From Longimonas halophila (GTDB lineage: Bacteria > Bacteroidota > Rhodothermia > Rhodothermales > Salinibacteraceae), in contig NZ_PDEP01000002.1 in the NCBI RefSeq assembly GCF_002554705.1, positions 226,001 through 290,000 of the forward strand: a stretch of 64,000 nucleotides of DNA, read 5' to 3'. Every line of letters begins with the position of its first letter. Within the stretch, counting starts at the first letter, position 1. The notes beneath the pieces were generated by a model, which did no database searches, was not told the origin of the DNA, and worked only from the letters and a program-made list of their open reading frames with translations. Positions 1-9,462 of this stretch are shown piece after piece. A program made the translations under genes and the position numbers.

Positions 1-125
1 GTAGGCTACGGTGCGCGGGGCACTTCGTTCGCACACCGAGGGCACAGAAGCCGAGCATAGGAGTGCGCGCCCTCTACCTGGGCTCGTGTCGAGCACGGGC
101 TACAGGGATCTGCATTCTTCCCGTA

Positions 126-1136
126 CTATTCGGCTGCAAAGGCATCTTCGAGTACGGGAACGAGGTTGCGCGTGGCAAGGTCGGCCACGGAGTGGATGCC
201 TTGCTCAACGGCTCGTGCCGAAGAGCGCCCGTGCCCAATGAACACCGACCCATTTACGCCAATGAGCGGGGCGCCCCCACGGTTCTCGTGGTCGAACCCC
301 TTCTGCACGTTACCAAGCACCCCGGCGACCAACTGCTGTTCTTCATTGGAGAGTCCCTGGCGCTGCATTTCTTGCTTGGTCATCGTGGAGAGCACAGTGG
401 TCATCGACTCGCCAAACTTGAGTAGCACGTTCCCCATGAATCCATCGCAGATGAGCACATCGGCGGCATGATGCAAAAGGTCGCCCCCTTCCACATTGCC
501 AATGAAGTTGAGTGCGTCGTCGCCATCGAGCAGCGGGTAGGCCACCTTCACCTGCTCATTGCCCTTGCCAGGCTCTTCGCCAATGTTGATGAGTCCCACC
601 GAAGGCTCGTCGATCTGCATGACGTGGCGTGCGTAGATCGTACCCATGCGCGCAAACTGATGCAGATGCGCCGGCTTGCAGTCGACATTGGTTCCAACGT
701 CAATGACAATCGAGAAGTCGCCCTGCAGAGTCGGAAAGAAGCTGACGATAGAGGGCCGCTCCAATCCTGAAATGCGTCCCAAGATAAACATGGAAGCGGC
801 CATGACAGCGCCCGTGTTGCCCGCACTGATAAACGCATCGGCCTGGCCGGTACGATGTGCCTGCAGCCCTAAGTGCACCGACGACTGCCGTTTGGTTTTG
901 ACGGCAGAGGCCGGAGCGTCCTCCATAGCAATCACGTCAGGCGCGTGATGTACCGCCAGCGGCACGTTGGCAGGAACGTCGTGCGCCTGCAATGCCGCTT
1001 GCACCCGGTCTTCGGGTCCGTACAGCGTGAGTTGGAGATCGGACTCGGGGCGCTGCAGCGCGCGCAGGGCGCCTTCGACCACAGCATCGGGGGCGTGGTC
1101 CCCTCCCATAGCATCAACAGCAACGTGGGTAGGCAT
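126..1136 (-). CDS. plsX: Phosphate acyltransferase PlsX
   Basis: PlsX converts acyl-ACP and phosphate into acyl-phosphate, the donor for the first acylation of glycerol-3-phosphate in membrane lipid synthesis; it is a peripheral cytosolic enzyme. The protein has 336 residues, the usual family length. It opens with the family signature VAVDAMGGDHAP and contains the conserved AFISAGNTGAVMA and DVGTNVDCKP segments and a C-terminal GAPLIGVNG. The ATG at 1136 is preferred; an upstream TTG at 1142 is in frame. It is the last gene of the minus-strand order DUF177-rpmF-plsX, a common bacterial arrangement that usually continues into fabH, but the 125 bases left of it show no recognisable FabH start. 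Confidence 0.96.
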   Translation of the reverse strand: MPTHVAVDAMGGDHAPDAVVEGALRALQRPESDLQLTLYGPEDRVQAALQAHDVPANVPLAVHHAPDVIAMEDAPASAVKTKRQSSVHLGLQAHRTGQADAFISAGNTGAVMAASMFILGRISGLERPSIVSFFPTLQGDFSIVIDVGTNVDCKPAHLHQFARMGTIYARHVMQIDEPSVGLINIGEEPGKGNEQVKVAYPLLDGDDALNFIGNVEGGDLLHHAADVLICDGFMGNVLLKFGESMTTVLSTMTKQEMQRQGLSNEEQQLVAGVLGNVQKGFDHENRGGAPLIGVNGSVFIGHGRSSARAVEQGIHSVADLATRNLVPVLEDAFAAE

Positions 1137-1456
1137 GTACAACCGGCGGGTTTGTCAGGAGGCTCGCGACAAAGTGTAAGGAAATGCACGGACAAGGCCT
1201 AACGCAGACGCTCGGCCCCGCTTGGGCTCTGGCGTTTCCCTTTTTACATAAGCGGTTTTGTGTGAACAGCCTTAAGTAAACAGCCTGCACATTAAAATGC
1301 ACGTCTTGCCCTTCACCATTCACGGTAAAGCACAAAACGTGCATCAGAAAGGGGATGATGTGCAGCAGACGGGCAACAGCACATTTTGGTTAGGCCGACG
1401 TGCTGAGCATGCTGTGCAGAGGCCGAGGCGCGGGTGCGGACCCACGCGAAGCGGCG
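1137..1456. other. Intergenic, rpmF to plsX
   Basis: A 320-bp gap between two genes of the same minus-strand series. No coding potential beyond shadows is seen. An imperfect GC-rich inverted repeat lies around 1200-1240 with a pyrimidine run on its right side; it could be an mRNA structure in the rpmF-plsX leader, but it has no U-tract in the direction of these genes. Confidence 0.4.
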
Positions 1457-1654
1457 CTACCCGAGCAACTCTTCGGTTGGCTCGACGACCTGCCGCCCGC
1501 GGTAGTGTCCGCAAAACTTGCAGGCCCGGTGCATCACTTTAGGGTTCCCGCAGTTGTTGCACTCCATCAGTTGTGGAGCCTTCAAACTATTGTAGTAGCG
1601 GGAGCGGCGCTTGCGCGAGCGCGATTTGGAGTGGCGGCGCTTTGGGACAGCCAT
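1457..1654 (-). CDS. rpmF: 50S ribosomal protein L32
   Basis: L32 is a small zinc-ribbon protein of the large ribosomal subunit. The 65-residue product starts MAVPKRRHSKSRSRKRRSR, the classic basic N-terminus, and has two Cys pairs (ECNNCG near residues 32-35 and ACKFCG near 45-48) for one zinc. The ATG at 1654 gives the normal family length; a longer reading frame to 1783 would add about 43 atypical residues and is rejected. It lies between the DUF177 gene and plsX, the usual DUF177-rpmF-plsX arrangement. Confidence 0.97.
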   Translation of the reverse strand: MAVPKRRHSKSRSRKRRSRYYNSLKAPQLMECNNCGNPKVMHRACKFCGHYRGRQVVEPTEELLG

Positions 1655-1876
1655 GGCGTCAGCGTACGGTAATGGGTTTGTAGGTGCGAATGTGCCAATG
1701 CAAGCGTTCGCAAAAGCCCAGGCAATGGCCCGAGCAGCACGTGAGTCGAAGCGATGCATATTTTTGCATAGCAACGCTTGCATTATCCCTGAACTAATTG
1801 GGGGCGTGGGTTGCAGATTCCATGTCGCTTCGCATTTTGCCCAGAATTAGCATTGCAGACAGCAGGAGAGCCCTGC

Positions 1877-1924
1877 GTTATGCGGTGCAGGTGTTATGCG
1901 GTGCAGGTGTTATGCGGTGCAGGC
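1877..1924. repeat. 16-bp tandem repeat, three copies
   Basis: Three adjacent copies of GTTATGCGGTGCAGGT; the last ends in C instead of T. The block ends two bases before the stop codon of the DUF177 gene, so on the minus strand it lies in the message between DUF177 and rpmF. Confidence 0.9.
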
Positions 1925-1926
1925 GC

Positions 1927-2439
1927 TTACGTGTCGCCGTTCTTGAGCTTTTTTAGTTTCTCCCAACGCGGATCGATATCATCTTCGACTTCTGCCTCAA
2001 CCTCGTCATCGTCGAACTCGCCAAACTGCATCGGGATGTCTTCGTCTTCAGCACCCGGTGCTACAACCCGCTGCGGAATGGACAGCTTGAGCGTGTCGTG
2101 TACGATGTCGGTGATTTCAACCTCTGTATCGGTAGGATGCATCGGGCGCACTTCATCGTAGGCGTCGTCGTCTGCGCCGACCAGGTGCTCAGGCCCAAAA
2201 AGCACAACATAGGTGCCTTCCACGTCGCCCCAGAACGTGCGTAACGTGCGGTCGCAGGTAAGGTGCGCCTGTGCGGTCATCGTCATGGTGGCAAGGATGC
2301 GGTCGCGCTGGCACTGCAGGTGCATGTGCACCTGAATATCGCGGAACGCATCGGGCTCCAGGTCAACCGCATCCGGATCAGGAGCGAGCGTAGCCTCGTG
2401 CACGCCAGAGCGAAACGGGGTGATGTCAAGCGTAAGCAT
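1927..2439 (-). CDS. DUF177 (YceD-like) protein, ribosome-linked
   Basis: This 170-residue acidic protein fits the DUF177/YceD family: similar length, a CQRDRILATMTMTAQAHLTCDRTL segment in which the two Cys match the family's conserved pair around the core (CQRD and LTCDR), and an Asp/Glu-rich C-terminal half ending in a basic tail. Family members sit upstream of rpmF almost everywhere and are linked to 23S rRNA and large-subunit assembly; the exact role is not settled. It is the first gene of the minus-strand series with rpmF and plsX. Confidence 0.85.
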   Translation of the reverse strand: MLTLDITPFRSGVHEATLAPDPDAVDLEPDAFRDIQVHMHLQCQRDRILATMTMTAQAHLTCDRTLRTFWGDVEGTYVVLFGPEHLVGADDDAYDEVRPMHPTDTEVEITDIVHDTLKLSIPQRVVAPGAEDEDIPMQFGEFDDDEVEAEVEDDIDPRWEKLKKLKNGDT

Positions 2440-3118
2440 GCAAAACGCGATGCCAGCGAGAAAGTATACGCGAGGGGTGTAACTGTGGGAGCCTGTGGTA
2501 TCTTTCGCAAAAGTGTCGTGTTCCTCTGGGTGCCCCCATGCTGACTGGTCTGCACGGGCTTATTGACCCGCTCACGGTCCACTCACTCCGTACAGCGGAT
2601 TCGCTGCACGGGTACCACATACGCAGATGCCCAGCAGCCAACAAGCTTTGCACATTTTGTGCTTGACGTTACTCTATGCAGTCGTTATCATTTGAATTCC
2701 TTGCTGTCTACAGATGGCGGTCTGGTCAGTAGACCAACCCAAGTGCACGGTCTTTTACTCTGCTCTATTTGGCAGCGTGCACAGTACACATGCCAAGTGT
2801 AGCCGCTGCATGCATGTGCTGCCCGCAGTTATGAAACATGCTTGAGGTGGCGCGCATTGCCTTCTGCGCTTTTAGCGGCAGGATTGCCGTTCCTGTGTGC
2901 CAGTGTGTATTAGCACCTGCGTAGCAGCACCCCTGCAGGCACCCTGTGGTAGCCCTGCAACACAGTCGTAGAGGGAGCTTGAACACATGCACATGTTACG
3001 TTTTCGCCCACACAGGCCTGTTTAGCGTATCGGCTACCGTTAACAATAGACCTGACGATCTGAACCGCTTTTTTGCGTTTTGTGCACGTCCAGCACATCG
3101 CCCGCGCGCGATGTGCAT
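2440..3118. other. Intergenic, DUF177 to dnaA (no gene seen)
   Basis: About 680 bp between the divergent DUF177 and dnaA genes. The only open frames are short and lack recognisable content. It probably holds promoters for both sides; I cannot point to a convincing one. The DnaA-box cluster follows on its right. Confidence 0.5.
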
Positions 3119-3350
3119 AGAATGTGGATAACTCCCGCCTTACGCAGGACTGCGGTGCCTATGACATCTGTTATCCACATTCTCAAAGTCCCCTAATAGA
3201 GGATTCTCTCATATATTTTCCACAAGTCCATTAAAATCAGCATATTGAACAATGTTGATAACATGTGGAAAAGATGTGGATAACTCGTAGGTCTTGCAAA
3301 GATACCACGGCACAGCCTGGTCCACGGAGCAAAAAATGTGGATAACTTGG
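3119..3350. promoter_or_regulatory. DnaA-box cluster upstream of dnaA
   Basis: Four perfect 9-mers (TTATCCACA or its complement) lie at 3123-3131, 3171-3179, 3275-3283 and 3337-3345, with near-matches TTTTCCACA at 3216 and TGTGGAAAA at 3264. The stretch around 3195-3255 is AT-rich. Such clusters before dnaA serve autoregulation of dnaA or form one half of a bipartite origin. The array after pgi (13.13-13.54 kb) is denser and has unwinding elements that this one lacks, so I call this cluster regulatory or auxiliary. Confidence 0.8.
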
Positions 3351-3488
3351 TGAAAATGCAGCCGCATGCGGGATTGCCCTTTGCGCCTGCTGTCGTAGTC
3401 ATGCCAACACCGATGCACACGCCCTGCCGCGCGCATCCCTTTACTTGGCCCGTTGCATCGGTGCGGGCCACCAATCACAACACTGGGT

Positions 3489-5039
3489 ATGGAGCGATCT
3501 GCAGAAGACGTCTGGGAGGCCTGCCTCGACCACATCCGGGAGCACGTCAATCGGCAAAGCTTTAAGACGTGGTTTGAGCCGCTCTCGGCCCAGTCGATTG
3601 AAGAAGAGGAGAACCTGCGCAAGCTCACTATTCAACTGCCCAGCCGGTTTTACTACGAATGGCTGGAGGAGCACTACTATTCGCTTCTCCGCAAAACCGT
3701 AACGCAGGTACTGGGTGAAGACGGACGCCTGTTTTACGACATTGTCGTTGAGCCTGATGCCTCTGAAGGGGCTGAATCATCGGCAGGGGCTCGATCTGCA
3801 CGCCCCAATGAGGGCGACGGGGCTGGTGCCTCTTCTAACGCCGGAGCCATTGGTTCTGCCGCATCGCCGCCCCAGCAAGGAAGCAGCGCATCGGCAGGCT
3901 CGGCCAATTTTTCAGAGCAGGACAGTCCCTCGGAATCCGCCCCCGATGAGGAGGACGACACAGTACGCAATCCGTTTGCAATTCCGGGGATTCAGAAGGC
4001 CACAATCGACAGTCAGCTCAATAGCAACTACACGTTCGACCGCTTCATTCAGGGCGACTGTAACCGCCTGGCACGCAGTGCCTCATGGGCCATTGCTCAG
4101 GAGCCGGGCGGTACCAGCTTCAACCCGTTCCTGGTATACGGGGGCGTGGGCCTCGGCAAAACGCACCTCATCCAATCTATTGGCAACCAGGCCAAAGAGA
4201 CCGGCACCGCAGATACGGTGCTCTACGTATCGAGCGAGCGGTTTACAACCGAGTTTGTGCAATCGATTCAGCGCAACCGCATCAGCGAGTTCTCGATGTT
4301 CTACCGCCAGATCGACCTGCTCATCGTTGACGATGTGCAGTTCTTCAGCGGCAAAGAGAAGACCCAGGAAGAGTTCTTCCACATCTTCAACGCGCTGCAC
4401 CAGAGCGGCAAGCAGATCGTGCTTTCTGCGGATCGCCCCCCGCGCGAGATTGATGGCATCGAGGAACGACTGCTGTCGCGGTTCCAATGGGGCCTTTCGG
4501 CGGATGTGCAGGCCCCCGGCCTCGAAACACGGATTGCCATCTTACAGCGCAAAGCCGAAGACGACCAGATCGACCTCGACCAGGAGGTCATCGAGTTTAT
4601 TGCGCACAACATCAAAAGCAACATCCGCGAGCTCGAAGGCGCGCTTATTCGCCTGCTGGCCCATGCGAGCCTGCACCAGCGCGACCTGGACCTCGACCTT
4701 GCCAAGGAGGTGTTGCGCGACCTCATGCAAGACGTGCAGGTGAACCTCACCATCGAAGAGATTCAACGCATTGTGTGCGAGTACTTCGACATCAACGAGG
4801 ATCTCATTCGCGCAAAGACGCGCAAGCGCGAGGTGGTGCGTGCTCGTCAGATTGCCATGTACTTCTGCAAGGAAATGACGCAGCATTCGCTCAAAACCAT
4901 TGGGCTGCACTTTGGCGGACGCGACCACTCCACGGTTATCCACGCCGTAAAAACAGTGGAAGATCAGGTCGACACCGATACGCAGTTTCGGGATGCGGTC
5001 GACCAAATCGGACGCAAAATCGAACTACGTTCCCGATAG
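3489..5039 (+). CDS. dnaA: Chromosomal replication initiator DnaA
   Basis: DnaA binds DnaA boxes, oligomerises with ATP and opens oriC. The 516-residue protein has domain I (about 1-85, helicase loading), a long Ser/Ala/Gly/Glu-rich linker (about 90-165), the AAA+ domain with Walker A GGVGLGKTH and Walker B LLIVDDVQF, and the domain IV DNA-binding helix-turn-helix with the signature GGRDHSTV. The ATG at 3489 gives MERSAEDVWEAC, a normal N-terminus; an in-frame start at 3453 would add 12 atypical residues. dnaN follows after 180 bp. DnaA boxes upstream suggest autoregulation. Confidence 0.98.
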   Translation: MERSAEDVWEACLDHIREHVNRQSFKTWFEPLSAQSIEEEENLRKLTIQLPSRFYYEWLEEHYYSLLRKTVTQVLGEDGRLFYDIVVEPDASEGAESSAGARSARPNEGDGAGASSNAGAIGSAASPPQQGSSASAGSANFSEQDSPSESAPDEEDDTVRNPFAIPGIQKATIDSQLNSNYTFDRFIQGDCNRLARSASWAIAQEPGGTSFNPFLVYGGVGLGKTHLIQSIGNQAKETGTADTVLYVSSERFTTEFVQSIQRNRISEFSMFYRQIDLLIVDDVQFFSGKEKTQEEFFHIFNALHQSGKQIVLSADRPPREIDGIEERLLSRFQWGLSADVQAPGLETRIAILQRKAEDDQIDLDQEVIEFIAHNIKSNIRELEGALIRLLAHASLHQRDLDLDLAKEVLRDLMQDVQVNLTIEEIQRIVCEYFDINEDLIRAKTRKREVVRARQIAMYFCKEMTQHSLKTIGLHFGGRDHSTVIHAVKTVEDQVDTDTQFRDAVDQIGRKIELRSR

Positions 5040-5219
5040 GATGAGTTGGCACAGCCCCTCCCACAAAGCCCCCTGCGAAAGCACCTACGCAACTCCTTTC
5101 CACCTAACGTCCCCCCGCAACGAATCTGCACTGATATTGCGTCTTAGCGAACGGATCTGTTCGCCACCCCCACGGTATACATCGTTCCGAATCTCCCGCG
5201 ATCTCACGCCGACGTCGCC

Positions 5220-6359
5220 ATGAAATTTTCTGCCTCCAGCGCCGATCTTTTGGACGCCCTCAACACCGTAAAGGGGGCTGTGCCATCCAAGAGCACGTTG
5301 CCCATCTTAGAATGCATCTTGTTCGAGCAGAGCGATGACGGCAGTGCGCTGCTGCTGAGCGCGACCGACCTGGAGATTTCGATTGTACGGCGCGTGCCGG
5401 TGCAGTTCGCCAGCAACGGTACCAGCACGCCTACACGGATCGCCGTGCCCGCAAAGCGCCTTATCGACACGCTGCGTGCCCTGCCCGACCTGCCGATCTC
5501 GTTCACCGCCGACGGCGACTTTGAGATTCAGCTCGAAACTGACCAGGGCCACTACAAAATGGTGGGCCACGACGGCGACGACTTCCCCGACCTCCCCGAA
5601 GTGGACGCGGCACACACGCTCTCGGCAGAGGGCGCGCTCGTGCGCGATGCTATCGACAAAACCAGCTTTGCCGTCAGCAAAGATGCGCTTCGTCCAGCCA
5701 TGATGGGCATCTACTTTCAGCTGGATGCCGAAAACAGCCGCATCGTAGCTACCGATGGGCATCGCCTCGTAAAGCTCGACCGCCCCGCACTGCAGACTGA
5801 TGGCGACGATGTCTCCTTCATCGTTCCCGAGAAGGCGACCAAACTCGTAAGCCGTATTCTTGATGACGATGCGCTCTGTACCATTGGCGTGAGCGACGGG
5901 CACGTGAGTTTCACGATCGACGAGGCGCGCATCATCGCCCGGCTCATCGACGAAACCTACCCGAACTATAATGCGGTTATCCCTGACGAGAACGACCGCC
6001 AACTGGTTGTAAATCGTGAGGCGCTGCTCAGTGCCGTAAAGCGTGTCGGGCTCTACTCCAGCAGCATGACCAATCAGATTCGCCTGGCGCTCTCTGAATC
6101 CGAAATGACGGTATCTGCAGAAGACATCGAGCGCTCCAGCGAAGCGGAAGAGGTGATTCGCTGCGAATACGATAGCGAAGCCATGGAAATTGGGTTCAAC
6201 TCGGAGTATCTCACCGAGGTGCTCGGGAATGTAGATAGCGAGGAGGTGCTCTTTCGCCTAAGCTCGCCGAACCGCGCCGGTATCGTTGTCCCCAACAACA
6301 CCGACGACCCCGACATCTTGATGCTGATTATGCCCGTCATGCTGAATACCTACGCCTAA
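5220..6359 (+). CDS. dnaN: DNA polymerase III sliding clamp (beta subunit)
   Basis: The beta clamp encircles DNA and tethers Pol III and repair enzymes. The 379-residue length and three-domain pattern are typical: the N-terminus MKFSASSADLLDALNTVKGAV, the middle-domain segment IVATDGHRLVKLD, and a C-terminal tail ending LIMPVMLNTYA that matches the family's hydrophobic, Met-Pro-containing end. It lies 180 bp after dnaA, the usual order, and converges with a minus-strand gene 118 bp downstream. Confidence 0.98.
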   Translation: MKFSASSADLLDALNTVKGAVPSKSTLPILECILFEQSDDGSALLLSATDLEISIVRRVPVQFASNGTSTPTRIAVPAKRLIDTLRALPDLPISFTADGDFEIQLETDQGHYKMVGHDGDDFPDLPEVDAAHTLSAEGALVRDAIDKTSFAVSKDALRPAMMGIYFQLDAENSRIVATDGHRLVKLDRPALQTDGDDVSFIVPEKATKLVSRILDDDALCTIGVSDGHVSFTIDEARIIARLIDETYPNYNAVIPDENDRQLVVNREALLSAVKRVGLYSSSMTNQIRLALSESEMTVSAEDIERSSEAEEVIRCEYDSEAMEIGFNSEYLTEVLGNVDSEEVLFRLSSPNRAGIVVPNNTDDPDILMLIMPVMLNTYA

Positions 6360-6477
6360 CTCGGGCCGCTCTACCTGCCAAGGACCTCGAACGCAGACAT
6401 CCTGCCAGCTCTTTACAGATCCCAGCGCGCCTTGACCGGATGCACTGGGTTTTCTTTTGTCCTCACCACGCGAACGC

Positions 6478-7593
6478 CTACAACTGCGCCCCCTCAGGCA
6501 GCGTAGGTTCTTCCATCGGATAATGACGCTGCAGCGATTCGAGCATGCGCGTTGCCTCATCGATACGCCGCCCCTCCCCCATCACCACGCGCTTGAGTGC
6601 TTGCCGGGCCGGTTCAATCTCTGACTGTGCCAGGTGGGTCTTTGCGAGAAAGAACGATGCTTCTAACTGCAAAAATGACCCTGCTTCTTCGTTATCCACA
6701 ACCGTTGTGAGGAGGTTCTGGGCTTCCTGCACCTGGGCTTCGTTGAACTGCGGGAAGAGCCCAAGCGGCGCACTATGAGATGCACGCAGCACCTCAAGAG
6801 CCTGTAAGAACCGTTCGTCGTTACTGCGCGGCGCAGCGGTCGCACTGCGCGTGCGCACCTGATATCCTTCAACGTGCATCTCATCGGGGTTGAGCACGGC
6901 CATGCGCTCGGCGGGCGCCTGTGTAGCAATGCTTATGCCAAGCAGAACACCATATGCGACAAGGAGAACGGCTGCAATCATCGCTGCATATCGAGCTGCA
7001 CGCCACACTTGGCCGGATGCGCGGTGCGGCGGCTCGTTCTGCCCTTTGCGTGGTGTTGCCCCGCGACTATCACGCGACGACGATGCGGTGCCCACGCTCG
7101 CGTGCCCATTTGTACCGAGCGCGGTGGTAGACGGCCCGTCGTCATTCTCGTTGTTGGAGTCGGACGTGTCGTGAACCGGCACCGCCTCCAGATCAATACC
7201 GGTCACTGATTGCAGGTGGTTGGCAACATCGAAGGTGTCGTCGAGCTCCTTCGCACGGTCTATCATCGGCTGCAACCGACGCTGCAAGTCTGTATCATGA
7301 GCAAGACGTGCTTCTACCTCTTCAAAAAACGGCTGCAGGGCCTCGCGGTCTGATGCCCGTGCAGAACGGGCTCTGTCGATGGCGTATAGCGCCAATAGCG
7401 ACAGCGGCACGGATTCGCCCCCCTCTTCCGAAACGTTGGGAAGACGCACGCGACGCAACTCTGCTTCTAACTGTTTGACCTCGGCGAGCAGCGCCTCGTA
7501 CTCAGGACGCTCGGCCACACGCTTCTCTACGGCGCGCTGCTCTGCATCCGAAAGATCTACATACCGAAAAATATCGTGCTCAAGCGTATTCAT
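6478..7593 (-). CDS. Single-pass membrane protein, possible anti-sigma factor
   Basis: A 371-residue protein I cannot assign to a named family. The N-terminal about 125 residues are charged and helical, with a start (MNTLEHDIFRYVDLSDAEQ) resembling anti-sigma factors but with no zinc-binding His/Cys motif. A low-complexity Ser/Asn/Asp-rich linker follows (about 145-200), then one membrane segment at about 208-230. The C-terminal region looks like a helical repeat (AEQNLL-, FLAKTHLAQ-type TPR helices). It lies downstream of the sigma-factor gene on the same strand, with a 728-bp gap, so an anti-sigma or envelope-sensor role is inference from context. Confidence 0.5.
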   Translation of the reverse strand: MNTLEHDIFRYVDLSDAEQRAVEKRVAERPEYEALLAEVKQLEAELRRVRLPNVSEEGGESVPLSLLALYAIDRARSARASDREALQPFFEEVEARLAHDTDLQRRLQPMIDRAKELDDTFDVANHLQSVTGIDLEAVPVHDTSDSNNENDDGPSTTALGTNGHASVGTASSSRDSRGATPRKGQNEPPHRASGQVWRAARYAAMIAAVLLVAYGVLLGISIATQAPAERMAVLNPDEMHVEGYQVRTRSATAAPRSNDERFLQALEVLRASHSAPLGLFPQFNEAQVQEAQNLLTTVVDNEEAGSFLQLEASFFLAKTHLAQSEIEPARQALKRVVMGEGRRIDEATRMLESLQRHYPMEEPTLPEGAQL

Positions 7594-8321
7594 GGTCCCT
7601 TAGCCGAACTGACCGTTTGTGCCTGAAAGTCGAAATGCCGCTCTCAGCGCGTTCTTGCCTGCGCTCATCGTTCTGTACGCCTCCGATCTGGATGCCGTCA
7701 AGGTTATGTGTATTATCATAACTCAGGTTGCCACTTCTGGATTGTTATTCTAAACGTATCCTGACAGCTGCCAGGGGACATCGAAAAATCTTCTATTACG
7801 GTGCATGGTCCTCATTGCAGGAAATCCTTCGCCGCTTCGTTCCTTCCAATGACATAGAACGGCAGGTTGATGGCATACCCCGCACCTTTAGTCATCATAT
7901 ATAACGCAAGTTGCCTATAACGAAAGTTGCCACACAGGACTGCCATTTTGTAGTTGGGTCAAAGTATAAGCGTCTACTATGATGCCCATTATTGATCTGC
8001 CTATTATCCTCTATCGGCACGAGCTCTTGTCATCAATCAGACGCTCCAAGCCCCTTCACAAGTACCATAAATGCGGAGTCAGGCTGCTTAGAGACATCGT
8101 TTCTTGCTATGTGGACGAAGATCTCACATCTACGAAGGTACCTGAAGGTCACAACGTGCCTGAAAACATAACGTCTATCGTTACGCAACACACTTTTTTA
8201 CGTTATGCCCCGACTGGCATAGAGGAACGCTTTCTTTTCGGTACCCTCCTTGGGCGGATCCTTGGAGACCCGTTCGCGCCCATATCTTCTTTACGGCACA
8301 CGCTACTTGTAGCCCATTCAG
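7594..8321. other. Intergenic (no gene seen)
   Basis: About 730 bp, lower in GC than its surroundings, between the sigma-factor gene and the membrane-protein gene on the same strand. A plus-strand frame of 131 codons (7979-8374) overlaps the 3' end of the sigma gene and shows no recognisable protein features. The gap may hold a separate promoter for the membrane-protein gene. Confidence 0.4.
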
Positions 8322-8957
8322 CTATAACCCATCCAGCACGGCCTGGAGTCGCGTGTCTTCGCGGAGTGCTTTGAGCGCACGCGACTTGTATGTGCGAACC
8401 ACAGGCACGTCTTTGTCGATGCACTCTGCGATTTCTTTGAACGTGCATTCTTTGAAGTAATACAGCTCGGCCACGCGACGAAGGTAAGGCGGCAAGCGCC
8501 GAATAGCCGCCTGCAACTGGGTGCGCATCAGTCCCACGTTCGCATCAATCTCCTTAACCGCATCCGCTTGTTTCAGCGTAGGTTGTTGCGGCTCGTGGAT
8601 CGACGTGGTGTCTACGCGGTGTCGATTCACGTAGTTGATAAACGTGTTCTTGGCAACCACGCTCACCCAGTGGGCATACTTGTCCGGATTCCGGATGCTG
8701 TCGCGCCCGTTCTGCACCTTCTCGTAGACCGCCGAGACAAGCTCATCCATATCGGATGTCTGGCGAATGCTACCACCTGCGTATTTTGCAGCCATGTAGC
8801 GATATATGTACCCGTAGGTCCACAACTCAATGTATTGCTTTTCGCGCCGCTTCCGCGCCTTGTCACACGATGCATACAGCGCATTGACGGCGTCCGCGTC
8901 ATCAATAGCGAATGGCAGCCGCTCAGTAATCAGCTGTAGATTGGTTCGGTCAGGCAT
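8322..8957 (-). CDS. ECF-type RNA polymerase sigma factor
   Basis: A 211-residue sigma-70 family protein. Region 2 is recognisable around DMDELVSAVYEKVQNG and the following WVSVVAKNTFINYVNRHR (core binding and -10 recognition). Region 4 is AIRRLPPYLRRVAELYYFK followed by a helix-turn-helix ending VVRTYKSRALKALRED. No region 1 or 3 is evident. The ATG at 8957 (MPDRTNLQ) is preferred over 9020, which adds 21 residues. A membrane protein encoded downstream on the same strand may be its anti-sigma partner, but the gap makes this tentative. Confidence 0.85.
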   Translation of the reverse strand: MPDRTNLQLITERLPFAIDDADAVNALYASCDKARKRREKQYIELWTYGYIYRYMAAKYAGGSIRQTSDMDELVSAVYEKVQNGRDSIRNPDKYAHWVSVVAKNTFINYVNRHRVDTTSIHEPQQPTLKQADAVKEIDANVGLMRTQLQAAIRRLPPYLRRVAELYYFKECTFKEIAECIDKDVPVVRTYKSRALKALREDTRLQAVLDGL

Positions 8958-9363
8958 TCCGCTGATAGGCCGTCTTGAGAGAAACTCTACGGTGGAGACG
9001 CCAGCGTACAAAAAGAGCAACGTACAACCTATAAAAAGGTTGATCCGCTGTTTAGTTTTACCTTCATATCACACTACTACGCCCCGAAGCGAACGGCAAA
9101 GAATGGTGGTACCATAAGCTATGTGGGAGACGTGGTAGGTGCCAACGTTGGAGGAATCGCTCCAGGCGTCCGGGATCGTGCTCACGCACGACTTCCGTTC
9201 CGTGTCCCCGCCTCCAAGCCGTCTATCTTCCATTCCTCATCCCTCCCCCACTTAACGCAATTTTGCTCCGTGGCGCGGTGGGCACGTCCACCAAGGCGGG
9301 AACACAGCGCATCCGCAAATAATATGAGTTGGTACCTTTGCGCGGGGACACCCCGCAACGGAT
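8958..9363. other. Intergenic, sigma factor to SRP RNA
   Basis: About 400 bp between divergently transcribed genes. It should contain the promoters of the sigma-factor gene and of the SRP RNA gene. No open frame here looks like a protein, and I cannot assign promoter boxes with confidence. Confidence 0.4.
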
Positions 9364-9462
9364 TGGGCAAGTCCCACACGGCCAGCTCCCTCTGAACTCC
9401 GTCAGGGCCGGAAGGCAGCAGCGGTAGGAGGTCGCAGCGGCGCGATGTGGGTCGCTTGCCCA
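9364..9462 (+). ncRNA. ffs: Signal recognition particle RNA (4.5S, small bacterial type)
   Basis: The SRP RNA pairs with Ffh to target ribosomes to the membrane. The domain IV signature is present: GTCAGGGCCGGAAGGCAGCA at 9401-9420, containing the GGAA tetraloop and the conserved AGCAG internal loop. The ends pair: TGGGCAAG at 9364-9371 and CCCACA just after it pair with TGTGGG and CTTGCCCA at 9446-9462. A run of T follows directly, as in a Rho-independent terminator. The length of about 99 nt is the short form lacking the Alu domain. yajC, another protein-export gene, lies 170 bp downstream. Confidence 0.95.

Noticed and set aside
1..125. Possible fabH start after plsX
   Set aside because: fabH often follows plsX, but none of the three minus-strand frames here gives the usual FabH N-terminus.
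7979..8374. 131-codon plus-strand frame in the sigma-factor spacer
   Set aside because: It overlaps the 3' end of the sigma gene, has no family features and lies in lower-GC DNA where open frames arise by chance less often but still do.
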